From Burkholderiales bacterium (GTDB taxonomy: Bacteria; Pseudomonadota; Gammaproteobacteria; Burkholderiales; Burkholderiaceae_C): a DNA stretch of 35,216 nucleotides. The notes beneath the pieces are model-generated. The model did not search any database. It was not told the origin of the DNA and worked only from the letters and a program-made list of their open reading frames with translations. Shown in pieces: positions 9,299 through 16,455 of this stretch (the first letter of the stretch is position 1; each line of letters opens with the position of its first letter). A program made the position numbers and the translations under genes. Where the stretch lies: NCBI GenBank assembly GCA_027484405.1, contig JAIXTA010000032.1, positions 1 to 35,216 of the forward strand, given 5' to 3'.

Positions 9299-10015
9299 TT
9301 GACTTCTAAAGAGTTGCAACAGCGCCTGTTTGCAGTAGGCCAGCGCATTCAAGATGCCGCAACACAGGCCGGCCGGCCGCCTGGGAGCGTGCGCCTGCTG
9401 GCGGTGAGCAAGACTTTCCCGCCAGACGCCGTGGCGCAGGCTGTGGCCGCCGGGCAACGCGCCTTCGGCGAGAACTACGTGCAGGAGGGCGTGGAGAAGA
9501 TCGCCCAGTGCGCGACCCTTGGCCTGCCGCCGCTGGAGTGGCACTTCATCGGCCCGCTGCAGAGCAACAAGACTCGCCCTGTGGCCGAACACTTTGACTG
9601 GGTCCACAGCGTGGACCGTCTCAAGATCGCCCAGCGCCTGTCCGAACAGCGCCCCGCTGAGCGCGCGCCCCTGCAGCTGCTGATCCAGGTGAATGTGGAT
9701 GGCGAAGCCACCAAGAGCGGCTGCGCGCCGGGCGAGGTGATGGACCTGGCCCGGGCCGTGGCCGCCCTGCCCCGCGTGCAGCTGCGCGGGCTGATGTGCA
9801 TCCCCGACCCGGCCCGCCCGACCGAGCAGCGTCGCTCGCCGTTCAGGGCACTGGCCGCGCTGCTGGCCGAACTGAACGCCGCCGGTCTGGCCCTGGACAC
9901 CTTGTCCATGGGCATGAGCGACGATCTGGACGACGCCGTGGCCGAAGGCGCGACCATCGTGCGCGTCGGCTCGGCCATCTTCGGCGCGCGCGCCCCCAAG
10001 GCGCCGGCCGCCTGA
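9299..10015 (+). CDS. PLP homeostasis protein, YggS/PLPBP family
   Basis: Pyridoxal-phosphate carrier with an alanine-racemase-like TIM barrel, involved in vitamin B6 and amino-acid homeostasis. The PLP lysine is Lys38 in LLAVSKTFP. Further signatures are FGENYVQE, EWHFIGPLQSNKTR, VNVDGEATKSG, and the phosphate-binding SMGMSDDLDDAVAEGATIVRVGSAIFGAR. At 238 residues it has family length. The only in-frame start before the conserved region is TTG at 9299 (no ATG or GTG back to the stop at 9260), and no good ribosome-binding site is visible. It is divergent from pilT and followed after 12 bp by gluQ. Confidence 0.95.
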   Translation: MTSKELQQRLFAVGQRIQDAATQAGRPPGSVRLLAVSKTFPPDAVAQAVAAGQRAFGENYVQEGVEKIAQCATLGLPPLEWHFIGPLQSNKTRPVAEHFDWVHSVDRLKIAQRLSEQRPAERAPLQLLIQVNVDGEATKSGCAPGEVMDLARAVAALPRVQLRGLMCIPDPARPTEQRRSPFRALAALLAELNAAGLALDTLSMGMSDDLDDAVAEGATIVRVGSAIFGARAPKAPAA

Positions 10016-10027
10016 GGCCGGGTACGC

Positions 10028-10885
10028 ATGGGCTACGTCGGCCGCTTTGCGCCCTCGCCCACCGGGCCGCTGCATGCCGGCTCGATCGTGGCGGCGCTGG
10101 CCAGCTGGCTCGATGCCCGCGCGCACGGCGGCCGCTGGCTGCTGCGCATCGACGACCTGGACACGCAGCGCTGCAACCCGGCGCACACCCGCACCATCCT
10201 CGCGCAGCTCGATGCCCTGCACCTGAGGCCGGATGGCGAGGTGGCCTACCAGCAGCCGCGCAACGCCGCTTACGCCCGTGCATTCGCCCAACTGGCAGCC
10301 GCGGGCCAGACCTTTGGCTGCGCTTGCAGCCGCAAAACCCTGGCTGAGGCCGGCGCGCACGTGGGCGCCAGCGGCGAACTGGTCTACCCGGGCACCTGCC
10401 GCGACGGCACGGCCGGGCGCGAGGCGCGCGCCTGGCGGGCGCGGGTGGGCCAGGCCGTGGTGCAGTTCACCGATCGAGCCGCCGGCCCGCAGCTCGAGCA
10501 TCTGGCGCAGACCTGTGGCGACTTTGTCCTGAAGCGCGCCGACGGCCCCTGGAGCTACCACCTCGCCTGCGTGGTGGATGACGCCGCGGCTGGCGTGACC
10601 GACGTGGTGCGCGGTGCCGACCTGCTGGCCGTCACGCCGCGGCAGATCTGGCTGGCGCAGCAGCTCGGCCTGCCGGAGCCGCGCTACCTGCATGTACCCG
10701 TGGTGCTGGCCGCCGACGGCCAGAAGCTCAGCAAGCAGACGGGCGCCGCCGCTGTGGACACGCAGGATCCTGCCGCCACGCTGAGGCTTGCGGCGCACCA
10801 CCTCGGCCTGGGCGAGCTGGCGGGCGCGAGCGCACCCGAGGTGCTGCTGCAGGCCACCGCCGCTTGGCGGGTACGGTGGTGCTGA
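10028..10885 (+). CDS. gluQ: Glutamyl-queuosine tRNA(Asp) synthetase GluQ
   Basis: Attaches glutamate to queuosine in the anticodon of tRNA-Asp. It is a truncated GluRS paralogue of 285 residues without the anticodon-binding domain. GRFAPSPTGPLHAGS holds the HIGH-type signature, and GQKLSKQTG is the KMSKS-like motif. The zinc site is visible as Cys98-x-Cys100, Tyr120 and Cys124. RIDDLDTQR and WSYHLACVVDDAAAGVTDVVRGADLL are family hallmarks. The ATG follows the yggS stop by 12 bp, so the two are likely cotranscribed. The C-terminus ends WRVRWC; the stop TGA abuts an AT-rich intergenic region. Confidence 0.96.
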   Translation: MGYVGRFAPSPTGPLHAGSIVAALASWLDARAHGGRWLLRIDDLDTQRCNPAHTRTILAQLDALHLRPDGEVAYQQPRNAAYARAFAQLAAAGQTFGCACSRKTLAEAGAHVGASGELVYPGTCRDGTAGREARAWRARVGQAVVQFTDRAAGPQLEHLAQTCGDFVLKRADGPWSYHLACVVDDAAAGVTDVVRGADLLAVTPRQIWLAQQLGLPEPRYLHVPVVLAADGQKLSKQTGAAAVDTQDPAATLRLAAHHLGLGELAGASAPEVLLQATAAWRVRWC

Positions 10886-10900
10886 TTTTCAAATGAACGC

Positions 10901-10930
10901 CCTGCTTGGGCGCTGAAGCAGGCGAATTTT
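10901..10930 (+). terminator. Possible terminator after gluQ
   Basis: CCTGCTT (10901-10907) pairs with AAGCAGG (10916-10922) and is followed by CGAATTTT. A competing hairpin CGCCC/GGGCG (10898-10912) overlaps it, so the two folds exclude each other. The T-run is short and set back by five bases, so this is a weak call. Confidence 0.35.
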
Positions 10931-10947
10931 CAAACGTTGTTTGAAAA
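10927..10947. repeat. Palindromic motif copy A (TTTTCAA-N7-TTGAAAA)
   Basis: The most perfect copy: both 7-bp arms are exact inverted repeats and the symmetry extends inward to nine bases each side (TTTTCAAAC/GTTTGAAAA) around GTT. It lies about 40 bp after the gluQ stop. It looks like the binding site of a dimeric regulator, but no matching regulator is encoded next to it. Confidence 0.7.
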
Positions 10948-11079
10948 TGGTCGCCTGAGCTTCATCGCTTGTCTGGTGGGGTTCTTCAGGCGATTTTGGG
11001 TGATCTTCGGGCGGAATTTCGTAGATGCATGTCGTGCCGAAGCTCAAACAGCAGGCTTTGACCCATTTGCATGGCTCTA

Positions 11080-11100
11080 TTTTCAAATTTTGTTTGATCA
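11080..11100. repeat. Palindromic motif copy B
   Basis: The left arm TTTTCAA is exact; the right arm TTGATCA matches at five of seven positions, with a 7-bp spacer. It is followed by exactly 20 bp before copy C begins. Confidence 0.55.
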
Positions 11101-11120
11101 ACAGACTGTTCAGCAGCCAC

Positions 11121-11141
11121 TTTTCAACGTTTATTTGAAAA
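11121..11141. repeat. Palindromic motif copy C
   Basis: Both arms TTTTCAA and TTGAAAA are exact with a 7-bp spacer. It starts 20 bp after copy B (centre to centre 41 bp). The flanks CAC before the left arm and TCA after the right arm recur at copies E and D respectively. Confidence 0.65.
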
Positions 11142-11318
11142 TCAGAAAGCACCACTATCCGCATGAATGATGCGGATCTCGGGGTGTTTCCAGGTGCACT
11201 TTTGGGGCGTGCATGTCACGCCGAGCGATCTGCACGGCGGACACTGGGCCGCAGGCGGTGGGGCGGAACTGGAAGGGATGGAATGCTGCGCCGGGCGCGG
11301 GCAATCCGCGCCGGGCGC

Positions 11319-12845
11319 TCAGCTCTTGCGGCCGCCCAGCAGGGCTGCGACCGGGCGGCGGCCGCGGGTGACGCCCGTCTTGGTGCCGGTGCCCGCTGGC
11401 GCAGGCGACTCAGCGCCCTCAGCCGGTGCGCTGGGCTCGTAGGGCTGGGTGAAGAAAGGATCGACAGGTGCCGGGCGCGGGGTGTAGCTGCTGCGGCCGC
11501 CGTAGGCCTCGCTGCGGCTGCGGGCACCCTCCCGGCTGCTGTCCCGACCAGTCTCGCGCTCGCGGCTCGGGCGTTCGCCACGGTCGCTGCGCTCGCCGAC
11601 GCCATCTTCGCGCACGCGGCGCGGGCGCGACGGCGTCCAGGTGGCCACTTCCACGGCGCGGTTGATCAGCTTTTCGATCTGCGCGAAGTTGCGCGAATCG
11701 CCGGGCGTGACCAGTGTGAGCGCGCGGCCGTGCATGCCGGCGCGGCCGGTGCGGCCGATGCGGTGCACATAGTCTTCCGGGTTGAAGGGCACGTCGAAGT
11801 TGATGACGCAGGGCAGCTCGGCGATATCCAGGCCACGGGCGGCCACATCGGTGGCCACCAACACCTCGACCTTGCCGTCCTTGAAGGCCTGCAGCGCGGC
11901 CAGGCGCTCGTTCTGCGACTTGTCGCCGTGGATGGCGTCAGCTGCAAAGCCTTCCTTCTCCAGGAAACGGGCCAGGCGGCCGGTTTCGAGCTTGCTATTG
12001 GAGAACACGATGACCTGGCGCGGATCTTCGGCGCGCAGCAGATCGACCAGGCAGCTGCGCTTGTCGTCTTCACTCACCGCGTAGATGCGCTGGGTGATGT
12101 TGGTGGCCGTGGCGTTCTGGCGCGCCACCTCGACCGTGACCGGGTTCTTCTGGAAGCTGGCGGCCAGCTTGCGGATCTCCGGCGAGAAGGTGGCCGAGAA
12201 CAAAAGCGTCTGGCGCTGCTTGGGCAGCAGGTTCACGATGCGCTGCAGATCGGGCAGAAAGCCCATGTCGAGCATGCGGTCGGCTTCGTCGAGCACCAGG
12301 ATGCTGACTTGGCCCAGCGCCACATTCTTGCTCTGCACGTGGTCCAGCAGCCGACCGGGCGTGGCGATGAGGATTTCCACGCCGCGGCGCAGGGCCTCGG
12401 TCTGCGGGTTCATGTCGATGCCGCCGAACACCACCGTGGAGCGCAGCGCGGTCTTGGCGGCGTACTGCGTGACATTGACCGAGATCTGGTCGGCCAGCTC
12501 GCGGGTGGGTGCCAGGATCAGCGCACGCACGGGGTGCCGGGCGGGCGAGGTGCTGGTGCTTTCGTGAGCCACGAGCTGCTGGAGGATAGGCAGCGTGAAG
12601 GCCGCCGTCTTGCCTGTGCCGGTCTGGGCGGCGCCCATCACGTCGCGCCCGGCGAGCACCAGCGGAATGGCCTGGGCCTGGATGGGCGTGGGTCGCAGGT
12701 AGCCGATGGCGTCGATGGCCGCCTGGATGCGGGCATCGAGCCCGAAGTCGCGGAACAGCACTTCCGGACTGGCGGCTGCGGGAACAGCCGTCTGCGCCGG
12801 GATGGCGGACTCGGTGGGGGCGGAGGTCTCTGGGGTGTTACTCAT
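11319..12845 (-). CDS. DEAD-box ATP-dependent RNA helicase (RhlE-like)
   Basis: RNA helicase, probably acting in ribosome assembly or mRNA turnover. The 508-residue protein has the Q motif (RPTPIQAQAIP), motif I AQTGTGKT (73-80), Ia PTRELA, Ib TPGRLLD, motif II DEAD (186-189) and motif III SAT (217-219). The second RecA domain carries ATDVAARGLDI and HRIGRTGRAG. A basic, Arg/Ser/Gly-rich disordered tail follows (about 395-508), as in RhlE-type helicases. It has its own unit, with about 500 bp of non-coding DNA upstream, which could allow a long cold-responsive 5' leader. Family is certain; the RhlE subfamily is inferred from the tail. Confidence 0.93.
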   Translation of the reverse strand: MSNTPETSAPTESAIPAQTAVPAAASPEVLFRDFGLDARIQAAIDAIGYLRPTPIQAQAIPLVLAGRDVMGAAQTGTGKTAAFTLPILQQLVAHESTSTSPARHPVRALILAPTRELADQISVNVTQYAAKTALRSTVVFGGIDMNPQTEALRRGVEILIATPGRLLDHVQSKNVALGQVSILVLDEADRMLDMGFLPDLQRIVNLLPKQRQTLLFSATFSPEIRKLAASFQKNPVTVEVARQNATATNITQRIYAVSEDDKRSCLVDLLRAEDPRQVIVFSNSKLETGRLARFLEKEGFAADAIHGDKSQNERLAALQAFKDGKVEVLVATDVAARGLDIAELPCVINFDVPFNPEDYVHRIGRTGRAGMHGRALTLVTPGDSRNFAQIEKLINRAVEVATWTPSRPRRVREDGVGERSDRGERPSRERETGRDSSREGARSRSEAYGGRSSYTPRPAPVDPFFTQPYEPSAPAEGAESPAPAGTGTKTGVTRGRRPVAALLGGRKS

Positions 12846-13202
12846 TGGGCTCGCAGAATCGTTCGTCTCGACAGTCGTCGCAGCGGATTCTGCGGGGGTC
12901 GAATGGAATCACAGTGTGAGGCCGGGTCGACATGGGTCGGACCGGACCGCTGTGTCGAAGCCTTTGGCTTGTGCGCCGCACAGGCTCGCACCGAGCCCAC
13001 ATGGGCCTCCAACACAGCCGACAAGTGTAGGCGACAGCAGCGGCGAATCCATGCGCCCCCCTGCCCCGCAGAGCGCGCCGATGGCGGGTGCGGCACCGAC
13101 CACGCCACGCAGCCAGCTCGGTGTGTGAGATGCACAGGCCATTTGCGCACCCAAAAACATGCCGAAAGCCGCTTGCCACATGCGGAAAGAAGGGCATCCT
13201 GA

Positions 13203-13223
13203 TTATCAATCATTATTTGAAAA
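13203..13223. repeat. Palindromic motif copy D
   Basis: The left arm TTATCAA has one difference from the consensus; the right arm TTGAAAA is exact; the spacer is 7 bp. Exactly 20 bp separate it from copy E, the same gap as between B and C. The flank GATTATC with CATTAT inside gives some resemblance to a Fur box, but the better fit is to the palindrome family. Confidence 0.6.
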
Positions 13224-13243
13224 TCAATCGTCAATCGGATCAC

Positions 13244-13263
13244 TTTTCAAATTTTTTTGATAA
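13244..13263. repeat. Palindromic motif copy E
   Basis: The left arm TTTTCAA is exact; the right arm TTGATAA has one difference; the spacer is 6 bp instead of 7. The left flank CAC is shared with copy C. It ends just before the terminator of the TonB receptor gene. Confidence 0.5.
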
Positions 13264-13267
13264 TCGA

Positions 13268-13297
13268 AGAAAAAAAGCCCGCAGCGTTGCTGCGGGC
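13268..13297 (-). terminator. Intrinsic terminator of the TonB receptor gene
   Basis: On the minus strand GCCCGCAGC-AAC-GCTGCGGGC makes a perfect 9-bp stem with a 3-nt loop, followed by TTTTTTT. It lies about 50 nt past the receptor stop codon and is a textbook Rho-independent terminator. Confidence 0.9.
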
Positions 13298-13349
13298 TCG
13301 GGACAAGCAGGCCGGAGACGGCCGGACCTGCGGGGAATGACTCAGCCGG

Positions 13350-16076
13350 TCACCTGAAGCTGTAGGCGACCGATGCGTAGAAGCTGCGGCCGCGCGGATC
13401 GGTGTAGCTGGGGTCGTAGCTGGCCAGGAAGTAATAGACCTGGTTGGAGCGCGGCGGATTGCGATCGAACAGGTTCTTGACGCCAGCGCGGACCTTGATC
13501 TGCTTGTTGACCTGGTAGGAACCGGCCAGATCGAACAGCTCGTAGGCGCCAATCTTGCGCACGCGGCCGGCACCGTCGAGGTTCTGGTCGTAGTAGTTGC
13601 TGTAGAAGGTCTGTTGCAGGGTCAGACCAAGGCTGCCGTAGTCGTAGTTGACCGTGGCGGTGTGGCGCCAGCGCTGCACCACCTGGTCGTTGGCAAAGCG
13701 GCCCACGGCGGTGACGTAGCGGGCGCCGGCACCATCCTGCGTCTTGTAGTTGTTGACGTAGGTGCCGTTGAAGCCCAGGCTCACGCGGCCGTAATCGAAC
13801 CTGGGCAGGCGCACATCCACGCCCAGATCCCAGCCGTCGGTCTTGAGGGCGGCAAAGTTCTTCAGGCTGGAATCGACACGGTCGATCGGCGAGGGAATGC
13901 CCGGGATCGGCGACGGTGCCGTGTCGCGGATGATGAACTGCGAGAAGCGCACGGGGTCGCTGAACAGCACACCTTCGGGCGCGCTGATGACGTTGGTCTT
14001 CTCGATGCGCCAGTAATCGACGCTCATCGTCATGACGCGGCTGGGCTCGAGCACGAAGCCGGCGGAGAACTGCTTGCTCTCCTCGGGCTTGAGATTCTTG
14101 TTGCCGCCGGTGAGCTTGTCCGGCTGCAGGCCGCAGTAGTCGGCCGCAAACGCAGTGCCGCGGGCGGCGGCACAACCCAGCGGGTCGTCATAGATGCCGT
14201 TGGTCTGGCCGACACGCGGCGCGGCATACAGGTCGGACAGCGAGGGCGCCCGGAAGCCGGTGCCGTAGCTGGAGCGCAGCAGGAACTGCTTGGTAGGCGA
14301 ATAGCGCAGGCCCAGCTTGGGGTTGGTGGTGTTGCCGACATCGTTGTAGCGGTCGGTACGCAGCGCCACCTGGGCTTCGAACTGCTTGGTGACCGGCAGG
14401 CTCAGCTCGGCATAGCCGGCCGTGATCTTGCGGCTGGCCGACAGTGGCGTGGCCGGGCCGTCGCCGCGGATCTCGCCGGCGGCCAGCAGGGCCGAGGGCG
14501 TGAAGTCCAGGGACTCGCGGCGGTATTCCGCACCCAGGGCAATCGCAGCCTCGCCGCCGGGCAGCTGGAAGATAGGCCGCGAGAGCTTCACGTCGAAGCT
14601 GTCGGTCACGCCCTTGGACTTGCGGGCATCGTCGCGGATCTTGGTGCTGTTGAGCAGCGCAAGACCGGCCGCGTCGCTCGGACCGAAGGGGTTGATGTTG
14701 CCCGTGAGGAACGCGTTGTTGAACGCCGTGCGGCGCACGTAGCCGTTCACGTAGGCGTCCGTGACGGTGTTCTCGCTGCGATTGATGGCGGTGTCGTAGT
14801 CCCAGCCGGCCAGCACGCCCTTGGCGCCGATGATCAGGCGCTGTGCGTTCGCATCCACGTCGTTGGTGCGGCCGCCCGCTTCGGACAGACGCATGTTCAC
14901 GCGCAGGTCACCGGTGAGCCCGAGTGAGGTGGGGTAGTAGCGACCGGCCGCGGGATAGTTCAGGTCCGTGATGGTCAGCGGGCTGATGCGGTAGTTGGTC
15001 TTGGTGTCGTTGTAGAGATACTCCGCAAACAGCTGGTGCTCGTCGGTCAATGCGAAGGTACCGCGCGTGATCAGCGACAGACGCTTGCTGGCCGGATAGA
15101 TCTCCGTGTCCTGCATGTAGTCGTACAGACAGGCGCCTGCCCCCACGAAGCTGCCCGGCGAGTAGATCGTGGCTGGCGGGTTGCAGTTGGGTGCGGAAGG
15201 ATTCAGGCGGCTGCCGGTCGGGCGGCCGGCGCTGTTCAGGCGACGCACGTTGGCCGGGAAGGTGTTGGAGCTGCCGACATCCAGGCCAAGCGCCTGGTCA
15301 TAGACCGAGCCGATCCATTTGCGCTGGGTGGAACGCAGCGCCTCGCTGTCCTGGTAGTCCAGGGTGGCAAAGACGTTGTAGCGGTCCTTGGCAATGTCGC
15401 CAAAACCGATCGAGCCGGTGGCGATCGTCTTGGCCGCACCGCCGTGCTGGGTGTCGAAGCGGTAGAGCGACACGTCGCCGCCCTGGTAGTCGCGGCGCGT
15501 GATGAAGTTGATCACGCCGCCGATCGCGTCGGTACCGTAGATCGCTGAGGCGCCGTCCTTGAGCACGTCCACGCGCTCGATGGCAGCCGCTGGAATCGAG
15601 TTCAGATCCACGCCGCTGTTGCCGCCGGGTGAGGCAAAGTTGGCAAGACGCCGGCCGTTGAGCAGCACGAGCGTGGACGACACGCCGATGCCGCGCAGGT
15701 TGGCGCCATTGAAGCCGCGCTGACCGGCAATGTCGGAGAAGCTCGCACCATCGGTGAGCTGGGCGGCCGACGCCGAGACCTTGGCCAGCAGTTCGGCCGC
15801 CGTGGTCGCACCACTCTTCTCGATATCGGCCTTGGTGATGATCTGCACGGGCAGCGCGGTCTCGCCCTCGAGCCGCTTGATGCTGGAACCCGTGATCTCC
15901 ACGCGCTGCACTTGGGTAGGCTGCTGCGCATCAGCATTGCCCGGCTGCGTTTGGGCCAGTGCGGCACCGGACACAAAGGCCAAGGCCACGGCGAGCGCGG
16001 CGGGACGCAGCACGGGCTCAGCGTCGAAAGATGGTTTCAGGTTCAAGCGACGCGATGCGCCGGCGTTCAATGACAT
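13350..16076 (-). CDS. TonB-dependent outer-membrane receptor
   Basis: Ligand-gated 22-strand beta-barrel importer of the outer membrane, 908 residues. The start ATG at 16076 is chosen because a strong GGGGGAA ribosome-binding site lies about 6 nt upstream and a signal peptide follows (PAALAVALAFVSGAALAQ, cleavage near residue 42). The frame stays open 73 codons further upstream without such features. The plug domain has VEITGSSIKR, LLNGRRLA and DVLKDGASAIYGTDAIGGVINFITRR; the barrel has YRRESLDF and GTGFRAPSLSDLYA. The chain ends ASVAYSFR, with Arg after the usual terminal Phe. Ligand is unknown from sequence. It diverges from the cyanophycinase/arginine operon and shares a regulatory region with an ArgR-like operator, suggesting an arginine-peptide ligand instead of a siderophore (inference). 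Confidence 0.94.
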   Translation of the reverse strand: MSLNAGASRRLNLKPSFDAEPVLRPAALAVALAFVSGAALAQTQPGNADAQQPTQVQRVEITGSSIKRLEGETALPVQIITKADIEKSGATTAAELLAKVSASAAQLTDGASFSDIAGQRGFNGANLRGIGVSSTLVLLNGRRLANFASPGGNSGVDLNSIPAAAIERVDVLKDGASAIYGTDAIGGVINFITRRDYQGGDVSLYRFDTQHGGAAKTIATGSIGFGDIAKDRYNVFATLDYQDSEALRSTQRKWIGSVYDQALGLDVGSSNTFPANVRRLNSAGRPTGSRLNPSAPNCNPPATIYSPGSFVGAGACLYDYMQDTEIYPASKRLSLITRGTFALTDEHQLFAEYLYNDTKTNYRISPLTITDLNYPAAGRYYPTSLGLTGDLRVNMRLSEAGGRTNDVDANAQRLIIGAKGVLAGWDYDTAINRSENTVTDAYVNGYVRRTAFNNAFLTGNINPFGPSDAAGLALLNSTKIRDDARKSKGVTDSFDVKLSRPIFQLPGGEAAIALGAEYRRESLDFTPSALLAAGEIRGDGPATPLSASRKITAGYAELSLPVTKQFEAQVALRTDRYNDVGNTTNPKLGLRYSPTKQFLLRSSYGTGFRAPSLSDLYAAPRVGQTNGIYDDPLGCAAARGTAFAADYCGLQPDKLTGGNKNLKPEESKQFSAGFVLEPSRVMTMSVDYWRIEKTNVISAPEGVLFSDPVRFSQFIIRDTAPSPIPGIPSPIDRVDSSLKNFAALKTDGWDLGVDVRLPRFDYGRVSLGFNGTYVNNYKTQDGAGARYVTAVGRFANDQVVQRWRHTATVNYDYGSLGLTLQQTFYSNYYDQNLDGAGRVRKIGAYELFDLAGSYQVNKQIKVRAGVKNLFDRNPPRSNQVYYFLASYDPSYTDPRGRSFYASVAYSFR

Positions 16077-16455
16077 GCTGGTTCCCCCTGGACGGTTGAA
16101 CGCGATTCGATGCAGTGGGCGGTTGCGGAATTGCGGCGCACCGAATGCGGACAAATTCAGTCTATCGATGCAGATTGCGCTTGCGCATCGGCGCGGCCGG
16201 CCAAGGTCGCAAAGCTGAAAGTGTCGGTCGCAAAGCTGAAAACCGGTGTTGCACGCGCGGGCGTCAGTGCAGCTCGGCTTTCGGGATAGCGACATGGACT
16301 TTCGGCGAAGCGGTATTCAGCCTGCACAGGCCCCACGAGCAGTGCCGCTCTTGTTCAAATGCGCGCATTGCGATGAACGCAGCACTCGTTTGGTGCATTG
16401 GCCCAAAAAGGTGCGAAGCGTGCACGCCCAGCAATTTGCATCACAAGGATTCTGC
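16077..16455. promoter_or_regulatory. Divergent regulatory region between TonB receptor and cyanophycinase
   Basis: This 379-bp stretch separates the two divergent start codons and contains no credible gene. It holds the tandem ArgR-like operator at 16205-16241. A weak minus-strand promoter candidate for the receptor is TGCGCA (16187-16182), 17 bp, TAGACT (16164-16159), which would place the operator centred roughly 70 bp upstream of the receptor start site, a usual activator position. I found no good plus-strand promoter by eye, which suits activator dependence. Confidence 0.5.
16205..16241 (+). promoter_or_regulatory. Tandem ArgR-like operator (two direct half-sites, 21-bp period)
   Basis: The 16-bp block GGTCGCAAAGCTGAAA occurs twice without mismatch, at 16205-16220 and 16226-16241, offset by exactly 21 bp (two helical turns). 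Written as GGTCGC-N8-AA-N5 it matches the known half-site of the AraC-family ArgR of Pseudomonas aeruginosa, TGTCGC-N8-AA-N5, apart from the first base. ArgR binds two such half-sites arranged as a direct repeat. An ArgR-type regulator is encoded at 22051-22896 in the operon that begins 215 bp to the right. Binding here is inferred from this match. Confidence 0.7.

Larger units (their letters stand above)
10886..11318. other. AT-rich intergenic region with palindromes, no supported gene
   Basis: This 433-bp gap between gluQ and the helicase stop is visibly richer in A and T than its neighbours. It holds a terminator-like hairpin (10901-10922), three TTTTCAA-N7-TTGAAAA palindromes and a half-site directly after the gluQ stop (TTTTCAAA, 10886-10893). 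A perfect 8-bp inverted repeat ATCCGCAT/ATGCGGAT (11157-11177) is also present. Open frames of 77 codons (plus) and 91 codons (minus) exist, but they have no recognisable domain and are partly built of the palindromes, so I do not call them genes. Confidence 0.6.
12846..13349. other. Intergenic region upstream of the helicase, no supported gene
   Basis: This 504-bp gap separates the helicase start from the TonB receptor stop. The part next to the helicase (12846-13200) is GC-rich and shows no recognisable gene, although short frames run through it on both strands. From 13200 to 13264 the base composition changes sharply to AT-rich and holds palindromic copies D and E. The receptor terminator follows at 13268-13297. 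I could not find a convincing promoter for the helicase. Confidence 0.6.

Noticed and set aside
9278-10801. A 507-codon minus-strand frame opposite yggS and gluQ
   Set aside because: Shadow of two convincing plus-strand genes with visible active-site motifs.
11080-11141. CRISPR-like reading of the palindromes (21-bp repeats with a 20-bp spacer)
   Set aside because: Only two units per patch, repeats are degenerate and palindromic, and no cas genes are present.
10889-11170. Small genes (77 codons plus, 91 codons minus) in the gluQ-helicase gap
   Set aside because: No ribosome-binding site or domain seen; the apparent repeated peptide pieces come from the palindromes.
12909-13181. A 90-codon minus-strand frame upstream of the helicase with Gly/Ala-rich hydrophobic character
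   Set aside because: Composition is what random high-GC DNA gives; no ribosome-binding site or recognisable family.
11163-13202. A 679-codon plus-strand frame opposite the helicase
   Set aside because: Shadow of the helicase gene; the product is repetitive Ala/Arg/His-rich with no family match, while the minus strand has all DEAD-box motifs.
13201-13224. A Fur box for the TonB receptor
   Set aside because: GATTATC and CATTAT resemble parts of a Fur site, but the site lies downstream of the receptor gene (its 3' side) and fits the palindrome family better.
16077-16295. Extended N-terminus of the TonB receptor (73 extra residues)
   Set aside because: It would run through the tandem operator and displace the signal peptide; ATG at 16076 has a strong ribosome-binding site.
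16246-16455. Extended N-terminus of cyanophycinase from an upstream ATG
   Set aside because: It would bury the signal peptide behind 70 residues, has no ribosome-binding site, whereas 16456 has AAGGA at good spacing.
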